A stretch of 64,000 nucleotides of DNA from Microbacterium yannicii. GTDB lineage: Bacteria; Actinomycetota; Actinomycetes; Actinomycetales; Microbacteriaceae. The notes under the pieces were generated by a model. That model was given only the letters and a program-made list of their open reading frames with translations. It searched no databases and had not been told where the DNA came from. Location of the stretch: contig NZ_JAMXMB010000006.1 in NCBI RefSeq assembly GCF_024055635.1, forward strand, positions 124,001 to 188,000. Direction: 5' to 3'. Shown here one piece after another: positions 32,784 to 41,427 of this stretch; the first letter of the stretch is position 1, and each line of letters starts with the position of its first letter. A program made the translations under genes and the position numbers.

Positions 32784-34457
32784 ATGACCGCCGCGATGCC
32801 GGGCGACTCGGGTGCGCCCGCAGCGCGCCCCCGCTACGGCGCGACCGCGCCCGAGGCCGCCGACCGCACTCGCGGCCGGACCGCGATGCTCAACCAGCTG
32901 CTGCTCGCCGCAGTGGTATTCGTGCTGGGCGTGCTGGTGGCGGTCGGCCCGTTCGGGGGGGAGCCGCTGCTGTTCTTCGTCGGCGTCGTGATCGTCGTCG
33001 TCGTCACCGCTGCGACGCTCGTCATCCCCTGGAGCCGACTGCCGTACGGCTGGGTCGCGGTCGTACCCGCGGTCGACATCCTCGCGATCACGCTCATGCA
33101 GATCGCGGCGCCCGACACGGTGCTCGGCCTCCTGTGGATCTTTCCCACGACGTGGCTCGCCGGCGGGTTCGGGCTGCTGGGCCTGTTCGGCGTCATCGTG
33201 GCCATCACGGGCATCGTGAGCGTGCTGACCGCCCTCAGTGCGGCGGAGGTCACGTACCGCACCCTCCTCCTGCCCCTCGTGCTGATCGCCGTCGCCGCAA
33301 CCAGCAATCTCAATGCGCGCCGGTCGGATGCGCAGCGCATGCTGCTGGCGAAGCAGTCGCGGCTGCTTCAGAGCATCCTCGCGCGCACCCGGCGCCAGGA
33401 GCAGGTCGTGACCGAGGTACTCGATGCCGTCGATTTCGGCGTCGTCCGGATCAGCCCTGCCGGACGGGTCGCGGTGACCAACGAGGCTCACGGCCGGCTG
33501 CAGCTGGGCCTCGAGCCAGGGGATGACCGCGCCGAGGTGCGGGCATTCCGTGACGACGGCAGCTCGCCGCTGCCGACCGATGAGCTCCCGCTCGAGCGCG
33601 CCCGCCGCGGCGAGTCGTTCGATGACCAGGTGGTGTGGTTCGGAGTCGAGCCCGGTCCGCGACGCGCCCTCACCATCACCGCCCGCCGGCTCACCGATCC
33701 CGACGGCGCCGACGCCGGCGCGGTCGTCGTCTCGAGGGACGTCACGGCGGAGCTGACCGCCCTCCGCGCGCGCGACGACCTCGTCGCCTCGGTGTCCCAC
33801 GAGCTGCGCACTCCGCTGACGTCGATCCTCGGCTACCTCGACCTCGCGATCGAGGATCCGGAGACGCCGGATGCCGTGCGCGCCAGCCTGAACGTGGCGG
33901 AGCGCAACGCGGAGCGGCTGCTGCGGATCGTCGGCGACATCCTCGCCGCGTCGAGCTCGTCGCCGTCATCGATCGAGCTCTCCCTCACCCCACTCCTCAT
34001 CGATGCCCGCGAACTGGTGCAGGCCGCCGCCGCCGACGCCCTCCCTCGCGCCACGGCGCGCGCCATCACGATCGACCTGACCGGTCTGGAGCGGGCGGCG
34101 GCCTGGGCGGATCCGCTCCGGCTGCGGCAGGTGGTCGACAACCTCCTCTCGAACGCCATCGCCTACAACAAGGACGGTGGGACCGTCTTCGTCGGCACGA
34201 CGACCGACGGCGCCTCGACCTGGATCCTGGTGCGCGACACCGGGGTCGGCATCTCGAATGCGGACCGCTCGCGTCTCTTCCAGCGCTACTACAAGGCAGG
34301 CGCCGAACGGCGCGCGGGCACGGGTCTCGGTCTCGCGATCACCCGCGACATCGTGCGCGCGCACGGCGGCGAGCTCGCCCTGCACAGTGCACCCGGGGTC
34401 GGTTCGACCTTCATCGTGAAGCTGCCCGCGACCGCCCCGGAAGGAGACGCATCATGA
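32784..34457 (+). CDS. Membrane sensor histidine kinase with PAS-like domain
   Basis: 557 residues. Five or so membrane helices occupy residues ~35-175. A PAS-like region (~205-325) contains LDAVDFGVVRISPAGRVAVTN. The HisKA domain has H339 in SVSHELRTPLTSILGY, and the ATP-binding domain has NLLSNAIAYNKDGG, DTGVGIS and GTGLGLAI. A TACCGT box (32772-32777) ends six bases before the ATG, so it is probably leaderless. It overlaps the next gene by ATGA. The convergent OmpR-type regulator 1.2 kb downstream is its likely partner. Confidence 0.92.
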   Translation: MTAAMPGDSGAPAARPRYGATAPEAADRTRGRTAMLNQLLLAAVVFVLGVLVAVGPFGGEPLLFFVGVVIVVVVTAATLVIPWSRLPYGWVAVVPAVDILAITLMQIAAPDTVLGLLWIFPTTWLAGGFGLLGLFGVIVAITGIVSVLTALSAAEVTYRTLLLPLVLIAVAATSNLNARRSDAQRMLLAKQSRLLQSILARTRRQEQVVTEVLDAVDFGVVRISPAGRVAVTNEAHGRLQLGLEPGDDRAEVRAFRDDGSSPLPTDELPLERARRGESFDDQVVWFGVEPGPRRALTITARRLTDPDGADAGAVVVSRDVTAELTALRARDDLVASVSHELRTPLTSILGYLDLAIEDPETPDAVRASLNVAERNAERLLRIVGDILAASSSSPSSIELSLTPLLIDARELVQAAAADALPRATARAITIDLTGLERAAAWADPLRLRQVVDNLLSNAIAYNKDGGTVFVGTTTDGASTWILVRDTGVGISNADRSRLFQRYYKAGAERRAGTGLGLAITRDIVRAHGGELALHSAPGVGSTFIVKLPATAPEGDAS

Positions 34458-35620
34458 CGCTGGATCTCACGAGCGTCCTGATCATGACGGCACTGGTCGT
34501 CAATGTCAGTGGCGTCCTGTTCATCGTCGAGACGCTGCTGCGGCGGGACGAGGGTGCCGGGCGCATCTGGTCCATCGGGTTCCTCGCCGCGATGCTCACC
34601 ACGCTCGCGTACACCGTCTGGGTGCAGTCCGAGGCGGCCTGGTGGGCGATCGCGGTCGGCAACGGTGCGTTCGTCGCCGGCACCGGATGCATGTGGCTGG
34701 GATGCCGCCGATTCAACGGACGGCACATGCGGTGGTCGTCGATACTGGTCGCGGCTGCGGTCGCCGCAGCCTCGCTGGCCGTGGTGTTCGAGGGCCCCGG
34801 TGGGGGCGACTGGGCGGGCGCGCTGTGGATGTTCGTGCCGCTGCTGGGCTTCGCAGGTGCGGGAGCGGTCGAGTGCCTCCGGGGTGACATGCGCGAATCG
34901 CGGACGGCGTGGGTGCTCGGGGCGGTGCTCGGGTTCCAGTCGCTGTACTACGTGTCGCGCACCACCGCGTTCGTCACGTCGGGTCCCGACAGCGCGCTGT
35001 TCCAGGCGGCCTTCGGCACCGCGAGCACGAGCTTCCTCACGGTGACGCTGACGATCGTGGCTGTCGTCGTCACCTCGGTGCTGCGGGCGAGTCGCGCCCC
35101 CATGCGCGGCTATCTGCGCGATGCGCAACGGGTCGACGACGAACAGGGGATCGTCAGTGCCGAATCGTTCGCGACCGTCGTCGACGGCATCTGCCGGCGT
35201 GCCGCGCGACGCCACGAGGCGGTGGCCGTGACGGCGATCCGCCTCGACGATCTGGACCCCATCTCGACCGCCTTCGGCAGCGACGTGGCGGGATCGGTGT
35301 CGGCCACCTGGCGCACCGGCGTGCGCCAGTACGCTCCGACGAACGCCGTGGTGGGGCAGGACGGGCCGACCGGGCTCGTGGTCGGCGTCGCCGTCGCGTC
35401 CGCACAGGAGGCGCGACGCCAGGCCGGCGCCATCTACCGCGGCCTCTTCGACGACCTCGGCAAGGTCGGCGGGGGAGTGATCCCTGTGGTGGGCGTCGGC
35501 GTCGCGCTCAGCGAGACGGCCGGCTACGATCCCGCGGAGCTCATCCGCGCGGCCAGAGAAGCGGCCAGCCGTGCTGCTGACGACGTCGAGACGTCGGTGC
35601 TCGTCGACGACGGCGATTAG
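34454..35620 (+). CDS. Seven-TM protein with degenerate GGDEF-like domain
   Basis: 388 residues. Seven membrane helices fill residues ~5-220, and a cytoplasmic domain (~245-385) has the strand/helix order of GGDEF domains: VAVTAIRLDDLDPISTAFGS matches the metal-binding start, but where GGDEF should lie the sequence reads VVGQDGPTGLVVGV. The enzyme site is therefore lost, and diguanylate cyclase activity is not expected. Stop-start overlap with the kinase (ATGA) implies that the two work together, with this protein as sensor, adaptor or nucleotide-binding partner. Confidence 0.82.
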   Translation: MTLDLTSVLIMTALVVNVSGVLFIVETLLRRDEGAGRIWSIGFLAAMLTTLAYTVWVQSEAAWWAIAVGNGAFVAGTGCMWLGCRRFNGRHMRWSSILVAAAVAAASLAVVFEGPGGGDWAGALWMFVPLLGFAGAGAVECLRGDMRESRTAWVLGAVLGFQSLYYVSRTTAFVTSGPDSALFQAAFGTASTSFLTVTLTIVAVVVTSVLRASRAPMRGYLRDAQRVDDEQGIVSAESFATVVDGICRRAARRHEAVAVTAIRLDDLDPISTAFGSDVAGSVSATWRTGVRQYAPTNAVVGQDGPTGLVVGVAVASAQEARRQAGAIYRGLFDDLGKVGGGVIPVVGVGVALSETAGYDPAELIRAAREAASRAADDVETSVLVDDGD

Positions 35621-35667
35621 CGCCGGGGCCGGGAGCCCCCCGGCTCTCGGCGCCGACGGTCGCCGCG

Positions 35668-36411
35668 TCAGGCGGTCAGCCGGTAGCCGACGCCGCGCAC
35701 CGTCTCGATCCAGCGGGGATTGGACGGCGATTCTCCGAGCTTCCGACGGAGGTTCGCCATGTGCACCTCGATGGCGCGCGCGTCGCTGTCGGAGACGAAG
35801 TCGTTGACCGCGTATTGGTCGCCGCGCAGCATGATGGCCAGATCGGACTTGGCACGCACGCGGCGGCCGGCCATCAGCAGGTCGGCGAGGATATCGAATT
35901 CGCTGCGCGTCAGCTCGACGTCGTGGCCGTCGACGGTGACGAGGTGCGTCGCGGCGTTGAGACGCAGTCCATGGTGCTCGAGCCACGACCCGTTCGAGGA
36001 GAGCGACGCGTCACCGGGCTCGTCCTCAGGCAGTGCGACATGCCGCGGACGTCTCAGCATCGCGTCGATCCGCGCACGCAGTTCGCGAGGGCGGAACGGC
36101 TTTGCGACGTAGTCGTCGGCGCCGGCTTCGAGGCCCTGCAGCGCGTCGATCTCCTCGGTGCGCGCGCTCAGCATCACGATGTAGGTCGAGCTGATCGCGC
36201 GGATGCGCTTGGCGGTCTCGAAGCCGTCGATGCCGGGCATGTTGACGTCGAGCGTGGTCACCAGCGGCCGGTGGGCACGAACCAGTTCGACGCCGTCGGC
36301 ACCGTTGGCGGCACCGTGCACCTCGAAGCCCGCCTGGGCCAGGACCGTCGAGAGGAGGGAACGGATGTCCTCTTCGTCCTCGATCACGACGGCGACGCGC
36401 GCTTCTTCCAC
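35668..36411 (-). CDS. Response regulator, OmpR family
   Basis: 247 residues from the GTG at 36411, preceded by GGAGGG. The receiver has the acidic patch IEDEED, phosphoacceptor D55 in TLDVNMPGIDGF, Ser in VMLSART and Lys in YVAKPFRPRELRARID. The C-terminal winged helix has VTVDGHDVELTRSEFDILADLL split by one break and RAIEVHMANLRRKLGE then TVRGVGYRL. It converges on the seven-TM protein and probably acts with the kinase at 32.8 kb. Confidence 0.93.
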   Translation of the reverse strand: MEEARVAVVIEDEEDIRSLLSTVLAQAGFEVHGAANGADGVELVRAHRPLVTTLDVNMPGIDGFETAKRIRAISSTYIVMLSARTEEIDALQGLEAGADDYVAKPFRPRELRARIDAMLRRPRHVALPEDEPGDASLSSNGSWLEHHGLRLNAATHLVTVDGHDVELTRSEFDILADLLMAGRRVRAKSDLAIMLRGDQYAVNDFVSDSDARAIEVHMANLRRKLGESPSNPRWIETVRGVGYRLTA

Positions 36412-36915
36412 CGGTGCACCCTCCGGACCCGGGGGTGTCGACGGGTCCTGGACGTCGGTCAGGATATCCCAGAACACGGCGCGGAATGCGAATGGCGGCG
36501 CGTGGACGGTCACACCAGGCGTCCGGACAGGCGTGGCGCCCGAGCATCGAGGTCGCCCAGCGGGCCCGCCTCGGTGAAGATCCGGGCCGCGCGGAGGGCG
36601 GGAGAATTCCCCACATCCCGCCCTGCGCGCGTCCCCGGTGCTCGGACCCCGGCTGCCGTCGTCCCCACGTGGGCCGCCGGTCCGCACCTCTGGACGATCC
36701 GCCTGCTCCCGCCATCTCCACGATGGTGGAAGTGATGCATGCAACAGGACGCGGACCGGTTGTACGGCGTGTCGCGTCTTGCGTTCATCTGCGCCCCTCC
36801 CCAGTTGCAAGGGCGGAGCGTCCTTCGGGTGACCCGAGGCTATCGCCGCGGCCTCAGCCCGGGCTCAAGCCCGCCTCAGGAAGCCGTCAGGGAGTCTGCA
36901 TGGCATGCTCGTTGC
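36412..36915. other. Spacer without a recognised gene
   Basis: About 500 bases between the divergent regulator and coaE starts. No open frame with a credible start, codon pattern or homologue was seen. It presumably holds the promoters of both genes. The last 20 bases contain a perfect 7-bp inverted repeat (36902-36908 with 36914-36920) spanning the coaE start, and CATGCT at 36904-36909 may serve as a -10 box. Confidence 0.5.
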
Positions 36916-37539
36916 ATGCCGCTCGTCGCCCTCACCGGAGGCATCGCCTCGGGAAAGTCCACGATCGCCCGCCGCCTTGCCGAGCGGGGAGCGGTCGTGG
37001 TCGACGCGGATCAGCTCGTGCGCGAGGTGCAAGCGCCCGGCACACCGGTGCTGGCCGCGATCGCCGACGCGTTCGGCGTGCGGATGCTGCGCCCCGACGG
37101 GTCGCTGGATCGTGCCGCCCTCGGAACGCAGGTGTTCGGAGACCCTGCCGCGATCGCCCGTCTCAATGCGATCGTGCACCCCGCAGTGAGGGCCGAGTCC
37201 GCTCGTCGCTTCGCCGCGGCGTTCGCCGCCGACCCCGATGCGGTCGTCGTCTACGACGTGCCGCTGCTGGTCGAGGCGCGGGTGGATGACCCGTGGCAGC
37301 TGATCGTCGTGGCGCACGCTCCTGCCGACGTGCGCGCCGAGCGCCTCGTCGCACTGCGGGGCCTGAGCCCGGCCGACGCGGCGGCACGTATCGCGTCGCA
37401 GGTTCCCGACGACGCGCGACTGCGGATCGCGGACGTGGTGATCGACACCGCGGGCAGCCTCGACGAGACGATCCGCCAGGCGGACCAGCTCTGGGACCGC
37501 CTCGACGAGCACGTGGCGCGGCGCGCGGCGCGGTCCTGA
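36916..37539 (+). CDS. coaE: Dephospho-CoA kinase
   Basis: Last step of coenzyme A synthesis, phosphorylating dephospho-CoA at the 3' position. 207 residues, with the P-loop LTGGIASGKSTIARRL at residues 5-20, DADQLVREV, and the CoA-binding and lid segments VVVYDVPLLVE and RLVALRGLSPADAAARI. Its usual neighbours rpsA and uvrB flank it at a distance; here a two-component locus separates it from rpsA. Probably leaderless from CATGCT at 36904-36909. Confidence 0.96.
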   Translation: MPLVALTGGIASGKSTIARRLAERGAVVVDADQLVREVQAPGTPVLAAIADAFGVRMLRPDGSLDRAALGTQVFGDPAAIARLNAIVHPAVRAESARRFAAAFAADPDAVVVYDVPLLVEARVDDPWQLIVVAHAPADVRAERLVALRGLSPADAAARIASQVPDDARLRIADVVIDTAGSLDETIRQADQLWDRLDEHVARRAARS

Positions 37540-37624
37540 CCGCCGGGCCAGCCGCCAAGCCCCGCCGCCGGCCCGCGCATGGGCGGTGCGGGCTACCCTG
37601 GAGTGAGACCGATGGAGGTGTCGC

Positions 37625-38308
37625 GTGGGTGTGCTCTCGTGGTTCCGGCGCCGTCGCGCCGTCCCGTACCGTGCCGGTTCGGACGAGGAGCGCATCGCGC
37701 GCTACGTCTATCTCCTCAATACCCTTCCGGCATCGGTGATCGAGAGCGCGCACGCCTCGGCGTTCAAGGATCTGCCGCCGCAGCGCCGCCGCGAGCTGTT
37801 CGAACAGCTGCGGCCGTTCCTCGCCGAGTCGGAGCGCGACGCGGCGGCGGAGGACCCCACGGTGATCGCGCGCCTCGTCCGCCGTGCCGACGAGCATCGT
37901 GCGGCGCGTGCGGCGAGGGCGCAGACGGATGCCGCGACCCGCGCTGCCGAAGATCCTGCGCGTACTGCGGTCGCCGTCGACGGTGATCCGATGGACCCCC
38001 GCGACCGCGTCGACGTCCAGGCCATGCTGCTGAACGCCGGCGTCATGACGATCGTCGCGCACCAGTTCCTGCTCTCGAGCTCCGTGGCGGCGTACTACAC
38101 GGTCGGCGCCGGTTCGCTCGCCATCGGCTCGGAGCCGGCGTGGGTGGGCGACACCTACGATCCGGGCGCTTCGGGATTCGACGGCGGTGGAGGCGGCGGC
38201 TATGACGCCGGCGGAGGCGGGTTCGACGGCGGCTCCTTCGGAGGCATGGACGGAGGGGGCTTCGGCGGCGGAGGGTTCGACGGCGGAGGCGGGGGCTTCG
38301 GAGGCTGA
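37625..38308 (+). CDS. Conserved hypothetical protein with glycine-rich C-terminus
   Basis: 227 residues, not recognised. Residues ~1-100 are helical and charged ([20 protein letters not shown], then [16 protein letters not shown]). A hydrophobic stretch ([21 protein letters not shown]) sits near residue 145 and could be a membrane segment. The last ~50 residues are almost entirely Gly, Asp and Phe in FDGGG-type repeats and are probably disordered. GTG start with GGAGG upstream. A TACCCT box lies upstream. It sits between coaE and uvrB. Confidence 0.75.
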   Translation: MGVLSWFRRRRAVPYRAGSDEERIARYVYLLNTLPASVIESAHASAFKDLPPQRRRELFEQLRPFLAESERDAAAEDPTVIARLVRRADEHRAARAARAQTDAATRAAEDPARTAVAVDGDPMDPRDRVDVQAMLLNAGVMTIVAHQFLLSSSVAAYYTVGAGSLAIGSEPAWVGDTYDPGASGFDGGGGGGYDAGGGGFDGGSFGGMDGGGFGGGGFDGGGGGFGG

Positions 38309-38388
38309 ACGCCCCGCGTGCGCAGGTCGCGGCATCCGCTCGTCGCGAACGCCGCCCCGATGTCGGAGGCGCAGCCTACGCTGGAACG

Positions 38389-40470
38389 GTGCAGACCACT
38401 CGATCCGTGCGGCCGTTCGAGGTCGTCAGCGAATTCGTCCCCTCGGGCGACCAGCCGCAGGCGATCGCCCAGCTGGCGGCCCGCATCAACGCGGGTGAGA
38501 CCGACGTCGTGCTGCTCGGTGCGACCGGAACGGGCAAGTCGGCGACGACGGCCTGGCTCGTCGAGGCCGTGCAGCGGCCGACCCTCGTGCTCGCGCACAA
38601 CAAGACGCTCGCCGCGCAGCTGGCCAACGAGTTCCGCGAACTCATGCCCCACAACGCGGTGGAGTACTTCGTCAGCTACTACGACTACTACCAGCCCGAG
38701 GCGTACGTCCCGCAGACCGATACGTTCATCGAGAAGGACTCCTCGGTCAACGCCGAGGTCGAACGACTTCGGCATTCGACGACCAACTCGCTGCTCAGCC
38801 GCCGCGACGTCATCGTGGTGAGCACGGTCTCGTGCATCTACGGCCTCGGCGCCCCCGATGAGTACCTGCGTGCGATGGTCGCCCTGCAGGTGGGGGAGGT
38901 CTACGACCGCGACGCGCTGATCCGCAAGTTCATCGCGATGCAGTACAACCGCAACGACGTGGACTTCTCGCGCGGCAATTTCCGCGTACGCGGCGACACC
39001 ATCGAGATCATCCCGGTGTACGAGGAGTACGCCATCCGCATCGAGATGTTCGGCGACGAGATCGAGGCGCTGTTCATGCTGCACCCGCTCACCGGCGACG
39101 TGGTGCAGCGGCTCGACAGCGTTCCGATCTTCCCGGCGTCGCACTACGTCGCGGGGACCGAGACCGTGCAGCGGGCCATCGGCACCATCGAGGACGAGCT
39201 CGCCGACCGGCTGAAGGAGCTGGAGTCGCAGAACAAGCTGCTCGAGGCTCAGCGCCTGCGCATGCGCACCACGTTCGACCTCGAGATGCTGCAGCAGCTC
39301 GGCTTCTGCTCGGGCATCGAGAACTACTCCCGCCATATGGACGGCCGGGCTCCGGGCGAGCCGCCCCATACCCTGCTCGACTTCTTCCCCGACGACTTCC
39401 TCATGGTGATCGACGAGTCGCACGTCACGGTCCCGCAGATCGGTGCGATGTACGAGGGGGATGCCTCGCGCAAGCGGACGCTCGTCGAGCACGGCTTCCG
39501 CCTGCCGAGCGCGCTCGACAACCGGCCGCTGCGGTGGGACGAGTTCAAGAACCGCGTCGGGCAGACGGTCTACCTCTCGGCGACGCCGGGACGCTACGAG
39601 ATGGGCATCGCCGACGGCGTCGTCGAGCAGATCATCCGTCCGACCGGCCTCATCGACCCCGAGATCGTGGTGAAGCCCTCGAAGGGTCAGATCGATGACC
39701 TGCTGGAAGAGATCCGCCTGCGCGCGGCGCGCGATGAGCGCGTGCTGGTCACGACCCTGACGAAGAAGATGGCCGAAGAGCTCACCGACTTCCTCGGCGA
39801 GCACGGCGTGCGCGTGCGCTACCTCCACTCCGACGTCGACACGCTGCGCCGCGTCGAACTGCTCAGCGAGCTGCGTGCCGGCGTGTACGACGTCCTCGTG
39901 GGCATCAACCTCCTCCGCGAGGGTCTGGACCTCCCCGAGGTGTCGCTGGTGTCGATCCTCGATGCCGACAAGGAGGGCTTCCTCCGCAGCGGCACCTCGC
40001 TGATCCAGACGATCGGCCGCGCGGCGCGCAACGTGTCGGGTCAGGTGCACATGTATGCCGACACGATCACCGACTCGATGGCGAAGGCGATCGAAGAGAC
40101 CGACCGGCGCCGTGAGAAGCAGATCGCCTACAACACGGCCAACGGCATCGACCCGCAGCCGCTGCGCAAGCGCATCGCCGACATCACCGAGGTGCTCGCC
40201 CGCGAGGCCTCGGACACGGATCGGATGCTGCGTGGCAAGGCGGCCGCGAAGACCAAGTCCGGCATGGGCAAGAGCCCGACGCCGCAGCTGCGACGCGAGG
40301 GCATCGCGGCCGAAGGCGCGGAGCAGCTGGAGGCGACCATCGCCGATCTCAGCCAGCAGATGCTCTCGGCAGCCGGGGAGCTGAAGTTCGAACTGGCCGC
40401 GCGGCTGCGCGACGAGGTGCAGGATCTCAAGAAGGAGCTGCGGGCCATGGAGCGCGCCGGTCACGCCTGA
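38389..40470 (+). CDS. uvrB: Excinuclease ABC subunit B
   Basis: DNA-damage verification helicase of nucleotide excision repair, 693 residues. Walker [11 protein letters not shown] (residues 44-53), the beta-hairpin region [20 protein letters not shown], Walker [15 protein letters not shown], helicase motif SATPGRYE, and motif [13 protein letters not shown]-terminal UvrC-binding region ([20 protein letters not shown]) ends the protein. GTG start with a TACGCT box (38377-38382) six bases upstream, so leaderless. It recruits UvrC, encoded 10.5 kb downstream. Confidence 0.98.
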   Translation: MQTTRSVRPFEVVSEFVPSGDQPQAIAQLAARINAGETDVVLLGATGTGKSATTAWLVEAVQRPTLVLAHNKTLAAQLANEFRELMPHNAVEYFVSYYDYYQPEAYVPQTDTFIEKDSSVNAEVERLRHSTTNSLLSRRDVIVVSTVSCIYGLGAPDEYLRAMVALQVGEVYDRDALIRKFIAMQYNRNDVDFSRGNFRVRGDTIEIIPVYEEYAIRIEMFGDEIEALFMLHPLTGDVVQRLDSVPIFPASHYVAGTETVQRAIGTIEDELADRLKELESQNKLLEAQRLRMRTTFDLEMLQQLGFCSGIENYSRHMDGRAPGEPPHTLLDFFPDDFLMVIDESHVTVPQIGAMYEGDASRKRTLVEHGFRLPSALDNRPLRWDEFKNRVGQTVYLSATPGRYEMGIADGVVEQIIRPTGLIDPEIVVKPSKGQIDDLLEEIRLRAARDERVLVTTLTKKMAEELTDFLGEHGVRVRYLHSDVDTLRRVELLSELRAGVYDVLVGINLLREGLDLPEVSLVSILDADKEGFLRSGTSLIQTIGRAARNVSGQVHMYADTITDSMAKAIEETDRRREKQIAYNTANGIDPQPLRKRIADITEVLAREASDTDRMLRGKAAAKTKSGMGKSPTPQLRREGIAAEGAEQLEATIADLSQQMLSAAGELKFELAARLRDEVQDLKKELRAMERAGHA

Positions 40471-40510
40471 TCCGGCCGGCGTGCCTCGGACTGCCCGTGA
40501 TCAGTGCTGA

Positions 40511-40765
40511 TCAGGGGCAGTGCATGAGCGGCTTCGGGCCCGACCGATCGAACGTGTGCTGTGCGATCGGTGCACCGCACAGGGGACACGCCCGTTCGGC
40601 GCGTTCGGCAGCGGTGGGCGGCGGAGCTGTCTCGTACGGTCCCACCGCGGCCGGTCCCGCGACCCTGATCAGGTTCGCGTTGAGATAGGCATACCACCCA
40701 CCGGCCTCGCGCACGCGGGCACGGAGCGAGCGGCGGGCGGCGGGCGCGGCATCCGATTCAGGCAT
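40511..40765 (-). CDS. Small conserved actinobacterial zinc-finger-like protein
   Basis: 84 residues. The conserved core is GGWYAYLNANLIRVAGPA, with a C-terminal metal-binding-like cluster at C60, C63, H70 and C83 (CPLCGAP...HCP). The core looks typical of Microbacteriaceae and related groups from memory of similar proteins; no function is known. It is divergent from the OhrR-like regulator, sharing a 43-base spacer with a palindrome, so it may be under that regulator's control. Confidence 0.78.
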   Translation of the reverse strand: MPESDAAPAARRSLRARVREAGGWYAYLNANLIRVAGPAAVGPYETAPPPTAAERAERACPLCGAPIAQHTFDRSGPKPLMHCP

Positions 40766-40770
40766 GTTAC

Positions 40771-40782
40771 TTAGTGTACTAA
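40771..40782. promoter_or_regulatory. Candidate operator of the OhrR/MarR-type regulator
   Basis: TTAGTGTACTAA is a 5-bp inverted repeat around a two-base centre, midway between the divergent starts at 40765 and 40809. It overlaps where the -35 region of the rightward promoter would be (the -10 is TAGGAT at 40796-40801), so binding would block transcription. Autorepression is inferred from position and symmetry. Confidence 0.55.
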
Positions 40783-40808
40783 CGATTCGTGCAGATAGGA
40801 TATGCATC

Positions 40809-41252
40809 GTGACGGATGCCGACTTCACCCCCGACGACCTGCTGGCGCTCGACAACCAGGTCTGCTTCGCGCTGGTGACCGCTGCGCGCAACGTCGTCGG
40901 CCTGTACCGGCCGATCCTGGAGCCGCTCGGGCTCACGCATCCGCAGTATCTGGTGATGCTGGCGCTGTGGGAGCGATCGCCCCGGTCGCTGCGTGAACTC
41001 GCCAGCGAGCTGGCGCTCGAGCCGGCCACCCTCTCGCCGCTGGTCAAGCGCCTGGAAGCGCAGGATCTCGTCACACGCTCGCGCCGCGAGCACGACGAGC
41101 GCGTGCTCGACGTCGGGCTCACCGACGCCGGCCGCCGGCTGCGTGAGCAGGCTCTCGAGGTACCGGGCAAGGTGATGGCGAGTGCGGGAACCGACGCGCG
41201 CGCGCTCCTCGCCCTCCGCGACGCCCTGCGTCCCTTCGCCGGAGCCCGCTGA
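40809..41252 (+). CDS. MarR-family transcriptional regulator, OhrR-like
   Basis: 147 residues with a winged helix-turn-helix. The start LDNQVCFALVTAARNVVGLY and YLVMLALWE match OhrR-type organic-hydroperoxide sensors, including the N-terminal peroxide-reactive cysteine C19. The DNA-binding part is SLRELASELALEPATLSPLV with the wing DLVTRSRREHDERV. GTG start with TAGGAT seven bases upstream, probably leaderless. No ohr peroxidase gene is next to it, so its targets may be the divergent 84-residue protein or distant genes. Confidence 0.9.
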   Translation: MTDADFTPDDLLALDNQVCFALVTAARNVVGLYRPILEPLGLTHPQYLVMLALWERSPRSLRELASELALEPATLSPLVKRLEAQDLVTRSRREHDERVLDVGLTDAGRRLREQALEVPGKVMASAGTDARALLALRDALRPFAGAR

Positions 41253-41427
41253 CCCGTCTGCTCACCGCAGGAGGTCGTTTCCGAACCGTTGCAGGACCGT
41301 TCACGTTGGCTCTAGGCGAACGCCCAGGTTTCTCTTAGTCTCGAACTCGGTGCGATGCGGTCCTCCCCGAACCCGGCCCGACCCGGCGCACTGTCATGCA
41401 TCGCATACGAGAAAGAAGCACGCACCC

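Noticed and set aside
34454-35620. Active diguanylate cyclase
   Set aside because: The GGDEF signature is replaced by QDGPTG.
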